This document shows positions 9,923-21,685 of a stretch of DNA of 64,000 bases, one piece after another. A program made the translations under genes and the position numbers. Under the pieces are notes generated by a model. That model had not been told where the DNA came from, made no database searches, and saw only the letters and a list, made by a program, of their open reading frames with translations. The stretch's first letter is position 1, and each line of letters starts with the position of its first letter. This DNA comes from Lineus longissimus (Eukaryota; Nemertea; Pilidiophora; Heteronemertea; Lineidae), in contig NC_088318.1 in NCBI RefSeq assembly GCF_910592395.1, forward strand, positions 2,356,001 through 2,420,000, read 5' to 3'.

Positions 9923-11551
9923 ATGACTTTCGCCAGTTACCCGAAACAAAAGAAAGTCTTTACACAATCGGTGAGTACACAATGACCAGGAACTCTGTCC
10001 AGTCCCTGTCCCACGCCTTTGTATTTGCGAGACCAACGTTATTTTAGGGTGTAATCATACTAAGTGGATAGATTGAACTTCTTCATTAGCATGATTCATA
10101 AAAGCACGCTAAGTTAATTGCCAATAGGACGCCATTTCATGTGAAGAAGAGGTTACTATGAATTCCTCTTCACGCTCGGTATGAACCACGCCGTGACGCA
10201 CTTGCAGTGTCCTCTTTCTCACGACGATGTATCCGCGAACGACCCGTCGAGGATAGGCTTATTTGCCTCACTGGTCGTGATTTAGGTGTATATTTGCAGG
10301 ATTCTTGCGATCAACACCTTTCCTTCAACCTTGACAGATCAGAGAAGTACATCCAGGACCCGTTTGACCAGCTGGTTAAGAGAGCTGGCATTCGCTACCA
10401 CATCAACAGGGAAGGTACGACTCTCTGGGCATCGCACACATCCTAACAGGGGAGGGGATGACGTCAAGACATGTGACTGCTTGTCTCAAATTGTCCACTG
10501 TTATATATTCCAAGCACATCGAGTTACATGCGATTGTGCTGAATTTTTAGCCTAACTACATTTGTAGTTTCTGAGCTAATCTCACACTCTTCTGGGGACC
10601 ATCCTTGCTTTCCAAGCGAGTGGTACTGATTGTGACGTACCCTGCATAACAAAGAATAAGGTCAATGGACGCTTCTCTCATCAGTGTATAGCAGGATACG
10701 CGTGTAGGCGGTGACGAATACAAAATGCAGGTTACATTCATATTCTGCGTGAACTTTGTCTCTGCAGCCCCTTCAGGCCAGCCGCCAATGGTGATTGTCA
10801 TTGATTCCATCGGAGGCAAGCCGGTTGTCCCGTCTAATGCTCCCACCCAATCGGAGGTGCGCGGGTCTCTGCCAACGAGACATCGGGTTACAAACTGGTA
10901 GGTTCTTGCTTACATTTTCCCACCCAATATCATTTCACTGTAACAAATGATATGTGGTGGAACAGATTGGGCGTTCCTTATTCGTACGGACAGCACAACC
11001 TCCTGGCCAGAGTTAGTGTCATTATTAAGGTATTTCAGCTTTCGTCAGATCCGTATCAGATTTGCAAAAAAAACGTTGTATACTTTTTTTTTCGTCCACT
11101 CCCTCCTCCAATCTTTCCCCTGTAACCACCAAGTTCTTATACTGACTCTTGGCTGAGGTTTTGGGGAAAGCGTCATAGCAAAACCATCTACATTTTCAGG
11201 CTGGAGAAATCCGTACACCGAGACCGCATGGGCAACCAGTTGGGTAACCTGCCACTGTCTACACTTGTAGTCCGATGGCATCTCGTCAGGGATCACCAGG
11301 TCTACGACCGGGAGACCCTAAAGGCGGTCCTCGGTCAGTTTGGCCAGGTCGTGTCAGTGGAGTACATCAGACCAACAAGTGCACGGGTGATCTTCGAGAG
11401 CCTCTCCGATTGTTGCCAGGCTGTCGATAGATTCACTATGGGTTTCCCCGACAACCCTCTCCACTGCTACTGGTATCATAAAACGATGACCAACAAACAG
11501 TTCTATAAACGAGGCAGCGGCCTGTGGGTGGCCAAAAACGACCTGGTCTGA
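9923..11551 (+). CDS. RRM-like RNA-binding-fold protein, 214 aa, four exons
   Basis: Exons 9923-9970, 10300-10414, 10768-10897 and 11200-11551 join in phase (48+115+130+352 = 645 nt). All donors and acceptors are GT/AG: TCG|gtgagt, gcag|GATTC, GAAG|gtacga, tgcag|CCCC, ACTG|gtaggt, ttcag|GCTGG. The N-terminus is basic (SYPKQKKVFTQS). The last exon holds a ferredoxin-like/RRM pattern at about residues 110-180: STLVVRWHLVRDH, then a helix (YDRETLKAVLGQFG), VVSVEYIRPTSARVIF and a helix (ESLSDCCQAV). A Trp/Tyr-rich tail (LHCYWYHKTMTNKQFYKR) follows. No RNP1 aromatic motif of the classical kind was seen, so RNA binding is inference. The exact orthologue is not recognised. AATAAA lies 31 bp after the stop. 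Confidence 0.75.
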
Positions 11552-11581
11552 GTGGACCAGAGAGCTTTCTTTTCTCCATTG

Positions 11582-11587
11582 AATAAA
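11582..11587 (+). terminator. polyadenylation signal AATAAA of the RRM-like gene
   Basis: AATAAA 31 bp downstream of the TGA of the RRM-like gene, same strand. Confidence 0.6.
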
Positions 11588-11819
11588 ACAACTTCCTTGA
11601 GTTGTTTTCCCAACCTCCTCATCGCAGGTCGCCGCAATATCAAACCCAGCGATTACCGGTTTTGTCCGCAGACGATAGATCACATTATCGCACATTGCAG
11701 CGATCTTAAACGCAGGAAGATTGAATTTAAATCGCTCGTCCATGCGGCGCTTAAGAGAAATCAACCTTCTCCAATAAGCAGCGGAGGAGTAAACTGTCAC
11801 AACAAGACCGAATCGAGCA

Positions 11820-13485
11820 ACGAACCTCTCCGTCTTGCCAACACGATGACAGAGATGAGACAATCACAACCAGACCGAATCTGCCCTGGCACACTCACGT
11901 CTTGTAAACACGGTGAGAGAGATGAGACAATCGCAATGATACCGAATCTGCCCTGGAAACTGAACCGTCTTGCCAAGATGAATCGATCAACAGTAGACCA
12001 GTTCGTGCCTGGCACCTACCTCAACCCTATTGCTAACACCATGAGAGAGAAGATACAACACAACCAGACTGAATTACGCCTGGCACCTCCACCATCTTGT
12101 TTTACGGTGGGAGAGACAAGACAGTCACAACCACACCGAATGAGACAGGCATCCCACGGTGTGCCCAATGGGACACAACACAAAAGAATGCCAAGGAGAA
12201 GGTTGTGTCACTCTCGCTCAGTGACAATTTGATCTGGTTGTGACTGTGAAAGCTCTCTTACTATGTTTGCAAGACGGTGGGGACCAGGCCAAATTCCGCC
12301 GGGTTGTCACCGCATCATCAGTTCCACTCTGTTAGCAAGTTGGTGGAGGTCCGATGCTTAATTCGGTCTTGTGACTATCTTACCTCGCTCAGCAAGTGGG
12401 CAAGGTGGTGTAGGTGGAAGCCCAATTCGGTCTGGGTGAGACTGTCTTACCTCTCTCAACAAGTTGGAAAGATGTTGACTGTGACTGTGTCTTCTCGTAT
12501 CATCTCTCCCACTGTTTTAGCAAGACGGTGGGGTGCGATGCTCAATTTGGTCTGTGACGCTCTCACCTTTCTCAACAAGTAACAATGTAGTAGGATAGTT
12601 GTGGTGCCAGGCCGAATAGGGGTCATTTCCATTGCTCTCACAGTGTTTGCAAGACGGTGGAGCTGTCAGGCCCAATTTGATTCGGTTATGACTGTCTCAT
12701 CCCTATATCATATTGACAAGCCGGTGGGGTGGCTGCCAGGTGAGATTCGGTCATGATTTGACGTTCTCATCTCTCTCGCCGTGTTTACCAGGCGGAGGTA
12801 CCAGGTCCATATGGTCGGTTGTCGTTGTCTGATAAGCAAGACGGGGGAGGAGCCTGGCCAAATTCGGTCGGTTGTGACCGTTGCATCTCTCTCGCCGTGT
12901 TGGAAAGACGAAGAAGGTGCCTCGCCCGAATGGCCTGTTGTAACCGTTTCATCTTTCACACCGTGTCGACAGGGAGGTAGAGGTGTCAGGCCAGATTCTG
13001 CTGGGTCTGGTTTGAAAGTCCCATCATGTTGACAAAAGGGTGGAGCTGCCAGGCCCGATTCAGTCACCGTGTTTACAAGAATGAGGTTCCGCACCCAATT
13101 CGGCCGGTTGTGACCGCTGTACCTCTTTCACCGTGTTGGCAAGACGGTGGAGGTGCTTGGTCCGATTCGGATTGACTATGACTATCATCACTCTCACTAT
13201 GTCAGCAAGACGGTGGAGGTACGATGCCCAATACATTCTACTTGTGACGCTCTTATCGATCTCAACAAGTTGGCGAAATTGTCGAGGTGCCAGGCTCAAT
13301 GCGGCCTCTTGATGCGGTCTAATTTTCTCTCACCGTGTTGGAAAGACGGTGGAGATACCGGCCCTATAACATTTTGCTACGACGATCTGGCCTCTCACAC
13401 TGTGTTGGCGACGGGTGGATGTGCCAGGCACAACTCTTGCGTTGGCAAGATCGAGGTACGAGGGACAATTCGAAGTTGAGTGTTC
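11820..13485. repeat. degenerate minisatellite, about 65-70 bp unit, with an orientation switch
   Basis: Diverged tandem copies share AAGACGGTGGAGGTGCCAGG, then CCGAATTCGGTC, TTGTGAC, and CATCTCTCTCACCGTGTT. From about 11820 to 12150 the copies read on the opposite strand (CACGGTGAGAGAGATGAGAC...CTGGCAC). From about 12270 to 13485 they read in the direction given first. The two blocks therefore face each other around 12150-12270. The array lies between the 3' end of the RRM-like gene (plus) and the 3' end of the first CRAL-TRIO gene (minus). Small open frames over it are by-products of the repeat. Confidence 0.75.
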
Positions 13486-13845
13486 AGTGTAGGTATAAAG
13501 TGTTATATATTCATTAGTTGTATATACAAATTAGCATTTTGATACATCTATTAATGTTGAAAACTGGCCTAGTTTTTCTAAGAAATTAGTCATTTGAACC
13601 GAAGATGCTAAATTGTCTTTGTTTCATCGAAGACATTGAGGGTTTTTACAGCAGATTCCGAAGGCGGGTTTGTCATTACTAACGCTGAACGGTCAATTCA
13701 TAGCCTACTAGTCGACCGTCCCCTCCTGTGTCGTTTGTTCCTCGGCCAGTTTCTAGACTCGAGGAAAATGGCCGAATTTAGTTGATTCCAACACGGATCA
13801 AAAGCACAGTTGGCTTCCGAAAAGAGTACCGCTCAGCTATTGCGT

Positions 13846-16842
13846 TTAGTCTGTTGTGAGCTTTCTGAAAGATCCCACCATCCCCCAGCCGTCCTCCTCA
13901 CCACCACCATCACCTATCGGCTTTGGCATCTTTCTCTCGTCAAAGTCCAATTTCTCCATCATATCGAATTCATCCGCGTTCTTCATCACGTAATCTTTCC
14001 AATCATCTGAAAAGGTATGAAGATGGCAGGTTTTAAAATTGTTTGGAAGATCGGATTCTCCACACAGCAATATTGCAATATTTTATGACCACCTCATCAC
14101 ACTGTTGTTACTGCGCGGAGTATGGAACGGAACATCACTGCTTTTGAACAGGTTCAGTCATTCGACCTTTCTCGGTCCTCCACCCTGTTTGGCTCGAACC
14201 CCGGAAACTTCTGCTGTAACGGTATCTAGCTTTCAGTGTTATCAATGACGTCGGAAATTTCATTACTGGCAAGTGCATGTATGGCACGGACCCAGTGCAG
14301 AGCGGCTTGTAGTCATACACCACTCATTGCACCAGACACCCACCGTCAAAATGATACTTTTTTTCCCTCTAGAAATAGGGTAAACGAAAAGAGCCAAATA
14401 AACTGCGGATTTGGATGAGGTTTGGACAAGGAGAGGTGTACATCCTGTCGCAGAAGTTGTTCTCCACACCTTATAATCTTACCAATGATTTTTTGCAACG
14501 GTCCTGCCTTCCCGCCATACTCTTCTGGAAGGATGGCTTTAGGGATTTCCTTGTGCAGAGATTTCAAGTCACCCTTGTGAAAATGTATCTAAAGATAAAG
14601 GCAAAAGTATGCTTTGATTGTACAACCATGATCTAAATTTGTACAGATGGGAGTACCATGCACATCTGGCACAACAAATATCCGTGGGCAACGTAGTGAA
14701 AGTCCGCCGAGGCGGAAGAAATGAGCTGTGGACGGGCCAGGCCGCTCTAACGCAGTGTAAACTAGACGTGATGCACATCGTGAAACACTTCGAGAAATTT
14801 AGAAAATCTTACCCGATCTCTCAATTTCTGCTTCATGAACATTTTGAAGATATCAAAGATCGCGTTGAATAAGGTTGGGGTGTTGTAGTAATTGATACCC
14901 TTATTTCTGATCGGGTATGTGTCCTGGAAAAAATAGAAAAATCTTAGTTTATCAGAACAAAAAAATCAAAAGAAAGAATTTTCATTGACAGTCCATTTTC
15001 CTGATTTCGAATTTTATTTGTGATAATACAACTTTCGGACTGTCTTAAAGCAGGCTGATGATTCTATTTGGTTCCATTTTCCTGATTTTTACGTATTTTA
15101 AAAGTTTTAGGCACTGCGAGCGGTGTCGGGCCTTGAACGAGAGCGGTAAGCCGCGTATTAATATCGCCAACTCGGAAGAACTTGAACAAGCATACGGAAA
15201 ATGTGACCCACCTGCCAGCATTTCATAGCTTTCTTAATCGTTCCAACCCCCCATTTTCCTGCATGTTCTTTGGTGAAATGGGTGAAGTCGAGAAAGACGA
15301 CGAAGCCGTGAATCTGGTTGAGTTCGTCTCTGAGGAGAAGGTCGATTACCATGAACCCCATGCGCATGGTCAACTCGAAGTCTTCCGGAGACGCTCCAGC
15401 TGAAATATGCAAGTAAAAATGACGAGAAAAGATGACCTAGAATATTCAAAAAATACGTTCCAGAGATAACACAGCCCACTGAGAGAGATTGGTGCCAAAG
15501 GGAACACAAAGGATCCGCGTAATGCATGTAATTAAAAACACTAGTTTTACGGGTTTGTCACCCGCGCGACCATTTTTTTCAAAACCAAGTTACGAAATTG
15601 GCGTTACGTCCCGTTTCTAAGTAGCTTGAGGCAAAAGACATAACTTTTGGGATTTTACCATGCATATTAGGCACGACCAATGTCCGTGGGCAACGCCGTG
15701 AACCCGGGTCGTTTGGGGCAATAGGGCCCCCCCCCCCCCCAAAACCTTATAGAAATCATTTCCAGGCAAACTAATTTTTCTGAAAGTACATATCATACTC
15801 GTATATACTCACCAGTGCGAATTAAGATCACCTTTCTGTCCTTGTCGTCGCGACCAGGCAGTGGAATGTTTGTTCTGGAAAATCAAAGTATGTTTTTTAA
15901 AATCGGCTCGATGCATCCGTACTCTGCAGTCAAGACTCGCGAAGCAGTTATTTGCGTAAGTTCGCAGCACACAGGTTACTGTTCCAAAGGTCAACTCCCA
16001 ATAAATGGTTCGTACTAATGTTCTTAACTTACCCTAATTCCAGCATCCTCATTAGTTCTGCATTATTGACGTTGTTTCCTTTGAACCAATCGGTCACACC
16101 GTATGAAGGACTGCAGCGGATCTTGACGAAGTTTTCTATCAATTCCTGGGCCAACAGCTGACTGAACTTGGCACGTCGAAGGAACCGTAATAAGAAATGG
16201 TCATCTAAAAACAAGAGGAGCTTAGGAATGAGCCGGCCGCCGATTTGGCACCAAGACATGGTATTTGGAAGAAAGATTTAAGGAATTCGATGCTCTTTCG
16301 CTTCCTCATGTGTTAGTTTCAGTCCCTCGATTGATTTAGGTTGTAAAAGCCCAAAAATATCACTGGCCTATCACTCTCTCTTGAATTCGTTTCAAACGGG
16401 TAACTCGTATTGGAAATCTCCAACTGCGTTTGTTGAACAGGTGTTGATCGAACGAGAGTAAAGTAACGCAATAATGGCAAGACCACACAACGGACATATG
16501 ATTGGGTGTCACAAATATGACGTCACTCAAACATACCAGAAACCATCTCAGGGCAGTTTTGATTATTATTACTAATGTCTGCAGTGTCGGCAAGGAGCGC
16601 CACCTGAACAACAGTTCAAACAATAGCGAGTGCCATGCCCCCGTGCGGGCGTTTACATAACTGATGACCTACTTACCAGTTCTACACGTAAGGTGGGGCT
16701 GCTGTTTAAGCCATGTCCTCAACTTTTCGATCTGACTCGCTCTTTCTTTCGGGTTCTCGTTTAGCTGGCTCTTTGCTGTTTTCTTGGCTGCGTCGTCTAA
16801 CTGACACTCGTAGGTGCCTTCTCCGGTAAAATCGGTCGACAT
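13846..16842 (-). CDS. CRAL-TRIO lipid-binding protein, copy A (321 aa, seven exons)
   Basis: Minus-strand exons: 16677-16842, 16033-16204, 15813-15874, 15212-15399, 14813-14923, 14483-14588 and 13846-14006 (966 nt in phase). The N-terminal helical region has RASQIEKLRTWLKQQPHLTC then DDHFLLRFLRRAKFSQLLAQE, the CRAL-TRIO-N signature. The lipid pocket follows: IPLPGRDDKDRKVIL, PEDFELTMRMGFMVIDLLLR, DELNQIHGFVVFLDFTHFT, YPIRNKGINYYNTPTLFN, the helix FKMFMKQKLRDR and the hallmark ILPEEYGGKAGPL. An acidic, Trp-containing tail (DDWKDYVMKNADEFD...) ends the protein. The family (CRALBP, alpha-tocopherol transfer protein, clavesins) carries hydrophobic ligands such as retinoids, tocopherol or phosphoinositides in the cytosol. 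The ligand cannot be read from sequence. It is a tandem paralogue of copy B with the same exon boundaries, differing only in last-exon length (161 versus 152 nt). Confidence 0.9.
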
Positions 16843-16914
16843 GGTGACGAGGAACTGCAAGAAAAAGAGCGGTTGAAAATATAAAAAAGGAGTTTCTGAC
16901 TGACTTACACATAT

Positions 16915-16965
16915 ACAGTGGAACTTCTCAATTGAGGACACCCTTATCTAAAATCAGGTATTTGC
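16915..16965. mobile_element. MITE end fragment (pogo/Tigger-like)
   Basis: CAGTGGAACTTCTCAATTGAGGACACCCTTATCT resembles, piecewise, the terminal sequence of the better preserved element at 57016-57177 (CAGTAGAACCTCTC, then GGACACCTCTC). Only one end is visible. It lies in the 5' flank of CRAL-TRIO copy A. Confidence 0.35.
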
Positions 16966-16989
16966 GACCATCCGGGCACCATTCAGGGT

Positions 16990-18430
16990 TGTTTGGATAT
17001 ATTTTGGTCACGAACCGTATCAACTTGTCCACCCTTTCATTATTTCGTTTATCTCGGAGTACAAAAAATGGCCCTCTATGGAAATCAGATTATTTATAGA
17101 TCGAAGCTCGTGACACTACCGTACAGTGATATGAAAACTCTTGACTCGTTTTTTCTCCTTCGGCGGCCACTTATTCTAATGTCGACATCATATGATAGTA
17201 AATAGATTCTATTGATCTAGTAGTAAAGCAGTGACATACTATGTGGTCTCTGGCTGTGCACAATGATGATGGTTATGACAGAACAAGGGGACAGAACCAG
17301 GCGTTCTGCTATGTGCCAGGACAAGAAGTCCTTTGTTGATTTAGACTGGTGTCCAGGACAATCACAGCAATAAGCCCATACTAAGCCCTGAACATTTCAC
17401 CGACCTTTCACCTGAAGGCGAGCTTGTGGTTGATGTTGATTGTTATGGTGAAGTCCATGTATTCCTTTTGACGGACATAAATATTACGCCACTCTAATGA
17501 CTGAGCTTCTGTCTGAACACGCCGCACGATGGCCCCTATATTTTGGACGGATTTCCGTACATTTACCCCACGAATGATAAAAAATGGAAAAATGGCACCC
17601 AGAGTTGGACGGATTCCCACACACTTATGGTATCATGAACTAGGCAAAATAGGTTGGAAAATGGCACCCTGATTTGGAGGGATTTCTCAACTTTTGCTCA
17701 TGACAGTGCATGCGTAGTATCAGCATGCGGCCATTAGCTATTTTGACAGTCATTATCAGTGCATTTTTGGGATGCCATTGCCATTCAGGCAGATATCTCC
17801 TTCCTAAACAAAATAGATCTCCAGTTCCGTAACCAAAATAGTTGAACACTCACCTTTTCTGAGGTCTTCAGAGTTCTGCCCTTAAATTGAACAGGCGAAC
17901 TTACGTATCGCCAAATCTTCAACTTCAACTTATACAGGTCAGTATATGTGGACCTTATGACACAGTCTTTCTTGCTGGTGTCGCGCCACTAATTCAGTAA
18001 ATAGCCCATAGTTCCAATAAGATTACACAAAAACCCATTGAAGTTGACTGGTATTAATTTTAAATGCACTCTTTTATTGCAACGAATCCTTTGAGAATTC
18101 TCTTTTGTAAGGAATGCGATGTTCACAGAGAGTTCAAAAGAGGGAAAGTTTACATTTTCTATGGAGGTGGAAGGTTTTCGCTATCTTGTATGCATGAAGC
18201 AGGTGCCTGTGTTGTCGAGCTTTTTTGGACACTGATCATGTCATAGTGCTGTGCTGCATCACAGGCATCGTCATCAGAAAGTATCCAGTCACAAAACTCT
18301 CTTTTCGGTGACTTCTTGCCTTATGCTCTCACTGAGAAAACGGCGAATGCATCGTTTCATTCCAGTGAAAATGTGAACAGATTCACAACATATAAATAAC
18401 TACACGCACATACATATCGTTGTAACAGAG
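16990..18430. other. spacer between the two CRAL-TRIO genes
   Basis: No exon, RNA gene or long repeat was recognised between the 5' end of copy A and the 3' end of copy B. A minus-strand AATAAA (TTTATT on the plus strand near 18071) is about 370 bp past the copy B stop and could be its polyadenylation signal. Confidence 0.45.
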
Positions 18431-18439
18431 AGAGTTGAA

Positions 18440-21400
18440 TTATTCCCCAGCCAAATTTGCCATTCCCCATCCATCATCCTCGCCGCCATTTTCTTCAACT
18501 ACTTTCCCCGGCATCTTGCTCTCATCAAAGTCCAGCTTCTCCAACATATCAAACTCATCTGCGTTGCTCATCATGTGATCTTTCCAATCATCTGAAAAGG
18601 TATGGAGAAGCCTCATAGTCTCTTGGTTAACACTGCTGGCTACTGAGCACTACGGCCCGGGTTCGATCCCGGGATTGTATTCACTCTGGATGAACCGGCG
18701 TGGCTTTCTCGGAACTGAAATACCTAGCACTTCACAGTGGATCATTGATAGTGAATATCAAGTAATTTTTAAAATTACGTTCATCTTGTACAATTATGTA
18801 AGCAATTTCAAAAGCCTTCTGCGCAGGAAATCGGAAGAGACACTCTGCCTTTGTCCAACCAGGAACGCCAAATTCTGCGTCACCTGTGTTGTCATCTGAA
18901 ATGAGCCAATCACACAAGCGGTTAGATTTTGGTACTTCTAGTCGTGTTATCCAATCAGAAGTGTTAAATTAAATGAATTGATGACTTACCGATTAATTTC
19001 TGTAGCGGACCGGCCTCCCCTCCGTACTCCTCGGGCAGGAGTTCTCTCGGGACCACCCGGTGGAGAGATTCCTGGTCGTCCTTGTGATTATAGACCTGGA
19101 AGTGAAGAAACTTTTTTGAATGATTGCGCAAGGCTTCCATTTTTTGATACGGAACAACAATAACGGATAAATAGTAATTACACATTGATTTATCTACTCA
19201 TTTAAAATGGCCGGGTATAGCAAAACCCCACACTGCTTAATACACTGTACCTTTCCCACACATTTCGAATAGTGCAAGATCTTAATTGTAGTTGTGACAC
19301 TCCAAGAACATGTCAGACCCACGTTATAAATGGCCACGTTTGCGTTCTGGTTCAAAGTATCTAAACCTCTCAATATTTTTCTTACCCTGTCCTTTAACTT
19401 CTTCTTCATAAAGAGTTTGAATACCTCATATATTATATTGAATAGTATTGCCGTCTTGTAGGTGTGCATGGCTTTATTTCTCACCGGATACACATTCTGG
19501 AAAAGTACATAACAGCAGGCATACGTTTGATGATAGGGCCAGCCAGCATTGCACCGCCTTGTGGATTCTATCGAGGCCCCAAAGGGCGTACAGGAAACAT
19601 TATCTGTACCCACCAGCCAGCATTGCACCGCCTTGTGGATTCTATCGAGGCCCCAAAGGGCGAACAGGGAGCATTATCTGTACCGCCAGCCAGCATTGCA
19701 CCGCCTTGTGGATTCTATCGAGGCCCCAAAGGGCGTACAGGAACATTATCTGTACCCACCAGCCAGCATTGCACCGCCTTGTGGACTCTATCGAGGCCCC
19801 AAAGGGCGAACAGGGAACATTATTTGTACCCACCAGCCAGCATTGCACCGCCTTGTGGATTCTATCGAGGCCCCAGAGGGCGAACGGGGAGCATTATCTG
19901 TACCCACCAGCCAGCAATGCAACGCCTTCTCTATTCTATCACAGTCCCATATGGGGCAAACGGGGATCATTATCTGTACCCACCAGCAAGCATTTCACCG
20001 CCTTCTGTATTCTATCGAGCCCCCAGGCGAACATTTCGCTCCTCGTAAACTTCGTAAAGTCCAATAGATAGACAACACCATGTATCTGGTTGAGTTCATC
20101 TCTCAGGAGAATGTCGGTGACCATGAAGGTGTAACGCATAGCGTAATCGAAGTCCTCCGGATTTTTATATACTGCGAATAGATGGAAGATTTTTAAAAAT
20201 TGGCTTGTGCTCATCACTGTGTCTGCGTCAAATTTGTATATATATTACGTGTTTTTGGTTTCTTATTATTTCAAACTTTGGCAACAACAGATCTACATCT
20301 ATGCTAGGTGCATAGACCTGATCCTGGTGGCGCTATCAGCGTTAGCAATAACGCTGGCGTTAACTCCTCATGCTACTAATTACTTTTACTGAAGGATATA
20401 GCGATAATTGAGCTAAGGCTGCCGTTTCTCTAACACCGATTGATCAACTAGGTCCTGCAGGCTCAAACAAGACCGTGTCTCGTCCATAAGGCTACCGTGT
20501 GTTATACACATAGGCAAATCTCACGAATTACGAATACGAGTTGCGAACAATTACGAATAACAGTAGTCAGCTCCATCAGACTCTTAGGACACTATACCCA
20601 CCATATCCGTAGTGGATACATGTATGTTTGCTATATGTTTACATGTACCCGTTAACACATTCCAAAGCTGAAAGTGAAAAACCTTAATTTCTAAGAGACT
20701 GTATGTGTGTATGGCTTACCGCTGTGTATTAGAATAACCTTTCTGCCTTGTTCGTCTCGACCAGGCAGCGGGATGCTCCTCCTTGAAATGAAAATGTTGA
20801 AAATATTTTCGTAAATAAGGGTGCTTCAAAAACTCAAATACCTCACTTGCTAAGAGTGTATATTGCAAATAGTATTCGCAACACTCATAGAAATAAAGGT
20901 TTTTTAGCGGCTTTTACCAATTACTTTGATTGAAGCTAAAGTCGACTTCTGTTAAAACAGGCTATCAGGGAATAATGACACCATTTTGGCCTCATCATCA
21001 TCTCGATCGGTTCGACACTTATTGAGATTATTCCCACCTACCCCATTTCAAGCATCCGCATAAGTTCTGTATTGTTGAGGTTGTTTCCCCTGAACCACCC
21101 CGGAACACCATGTGACGGACTACAGCGGATCATGACGAAATTTTCCACCAGTTTCTGAGCGAGCAGCTGATTGAACTTACTACGGCGAAGGAACCGTAAT
21201 AAGAAATGGTCATCTGAAAGAAAGAGATGCTTGCGAGTTCACTGGTCGTCAGAGGCCGCTTGACAGTACAGTCAGTGAATGGTGGGCAGTTCCTACCCAA
21301 GGAAAAACTGTCACTTTTTCTCAGTGGTCTTGTCATACTGATGAGTTTTTTCTCCAAAAAAAGCTTTGGGGCCATCTTAAATTTTACGTCAAATCCAAGA

Positions 21401-21685
21401 CGGCGGTCAAAATAAAAAGTGGCTGCCAAATAGCATTACTTCGCCCCATACCTTTGTCTCCGTGTATGGTGGTCTGACTGGAGTCTAGTTTATACTACAT
21501 TCGCTTAGGATACACATACCTGTCCTGCATGTCAGATGTGGCTGTTGCTTGACCCAATTTCTCAATGTTTCGATTTGACTCGCTCTTTCCTCTGGACACT
21601 CGTGGAGTTCTTCTCGGGCCTTTTCTTGGGTCATTTCATCCAAATGACACGCATACGTTCCCTCTCCGGTAAAGTCTGTCGACAT
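18440..21685 (-). CDS. CRAL-TRIO lipid-binding protein, copy B (318 aa, seven exons)
   Basis: Minus-strand exons: 21520-21685, 21042-21213, 20720-20781, 19984-20171, 19386-19496, 18990-19095 and 18440-18591 (957 nt in phase). The first six exons match copy A in length exactly (166, 172, 62, 188, 111, 106). Key pieces: RASQIETLRNWVKQQPHLTC, DDHFLLRFLRRSKFNQLLAQ, SIPLPGRDEQGRKVILIHS, PEDFDYAMRYTFMVTDILLR, DELNQIHGVVYLLDFTKFT, VYPVRNKAMHTYKTAILFN, FKLFMKKKLKDR, LLPEEYGGEAGPL and an acidic tail ending WGMANLAGE. The role is the same as copy A (cytosolic hydrophobic-ligand carrier). Intron 4 (19497-19983) is almost wholly a tandem array of the exon 4/intron 4 junction, absent from copy A. Intron 6 carries a tRNA-like sequence. 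Confidence 0.9.
18610..18676 (+). mobile_element. tRNA-derived SINE head or tRNA pseudogene
   Basis: A tRNA-like stretch has an A-box-like TAGTCTCTTGGTTAACAC, then a perfect T arm: GCCCGGGTTCGATCCCGGG contains the B box GGTTCGATCCC with a paired CCCGG/CCGGG stem. Acceptor-stem ends do not pair, so it is not a working tRNA. It sits in the last intron of CRAL-TRIO copy B on the opposite strand. Confidence 0.45.
19537..19983 (-). repeat. 74-bp tandem array copying an exon/intron junction (CRAL-TRIO B intron 4)
   Basis: About six tandem units (anchor GCATTGCACC at 19546, 19620, 19693, 19766, 19840 and 19914) lead into the true exon end with its equivalent anchor at 19990. Read on the gene strand, each unit contains a copy of the last 48 exon bases (encoding LDRIHKAVQCWL, against LDRIQKAVKCLL in the real exon). 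The donor G|gtgggtacagataatg and about 26 intron bases follow. The array fills about 92 percent of the 487-bp intron. Several frames stay open across it and give spurious ORFs. Confidence 0.9.

Noticed and set aside
11354-12232. 169-codon minus ORF and 226-codon plus ORF
   Set aside because: The first is antisense to the RRM exon; the second starts within the 3' UTR and runs into the degenerate minisatellite.
19448-20071. Long overlapping plus-strand ORFs (207, 194 and 172 codons) with HCTALWILSRPQ-type repeats
   Set aside because: They are open only because the 74-bp junction repeats keep several frames open. The real coding is on the minus strand (CRAL-TRIO B exon 4) and the rest is intron.
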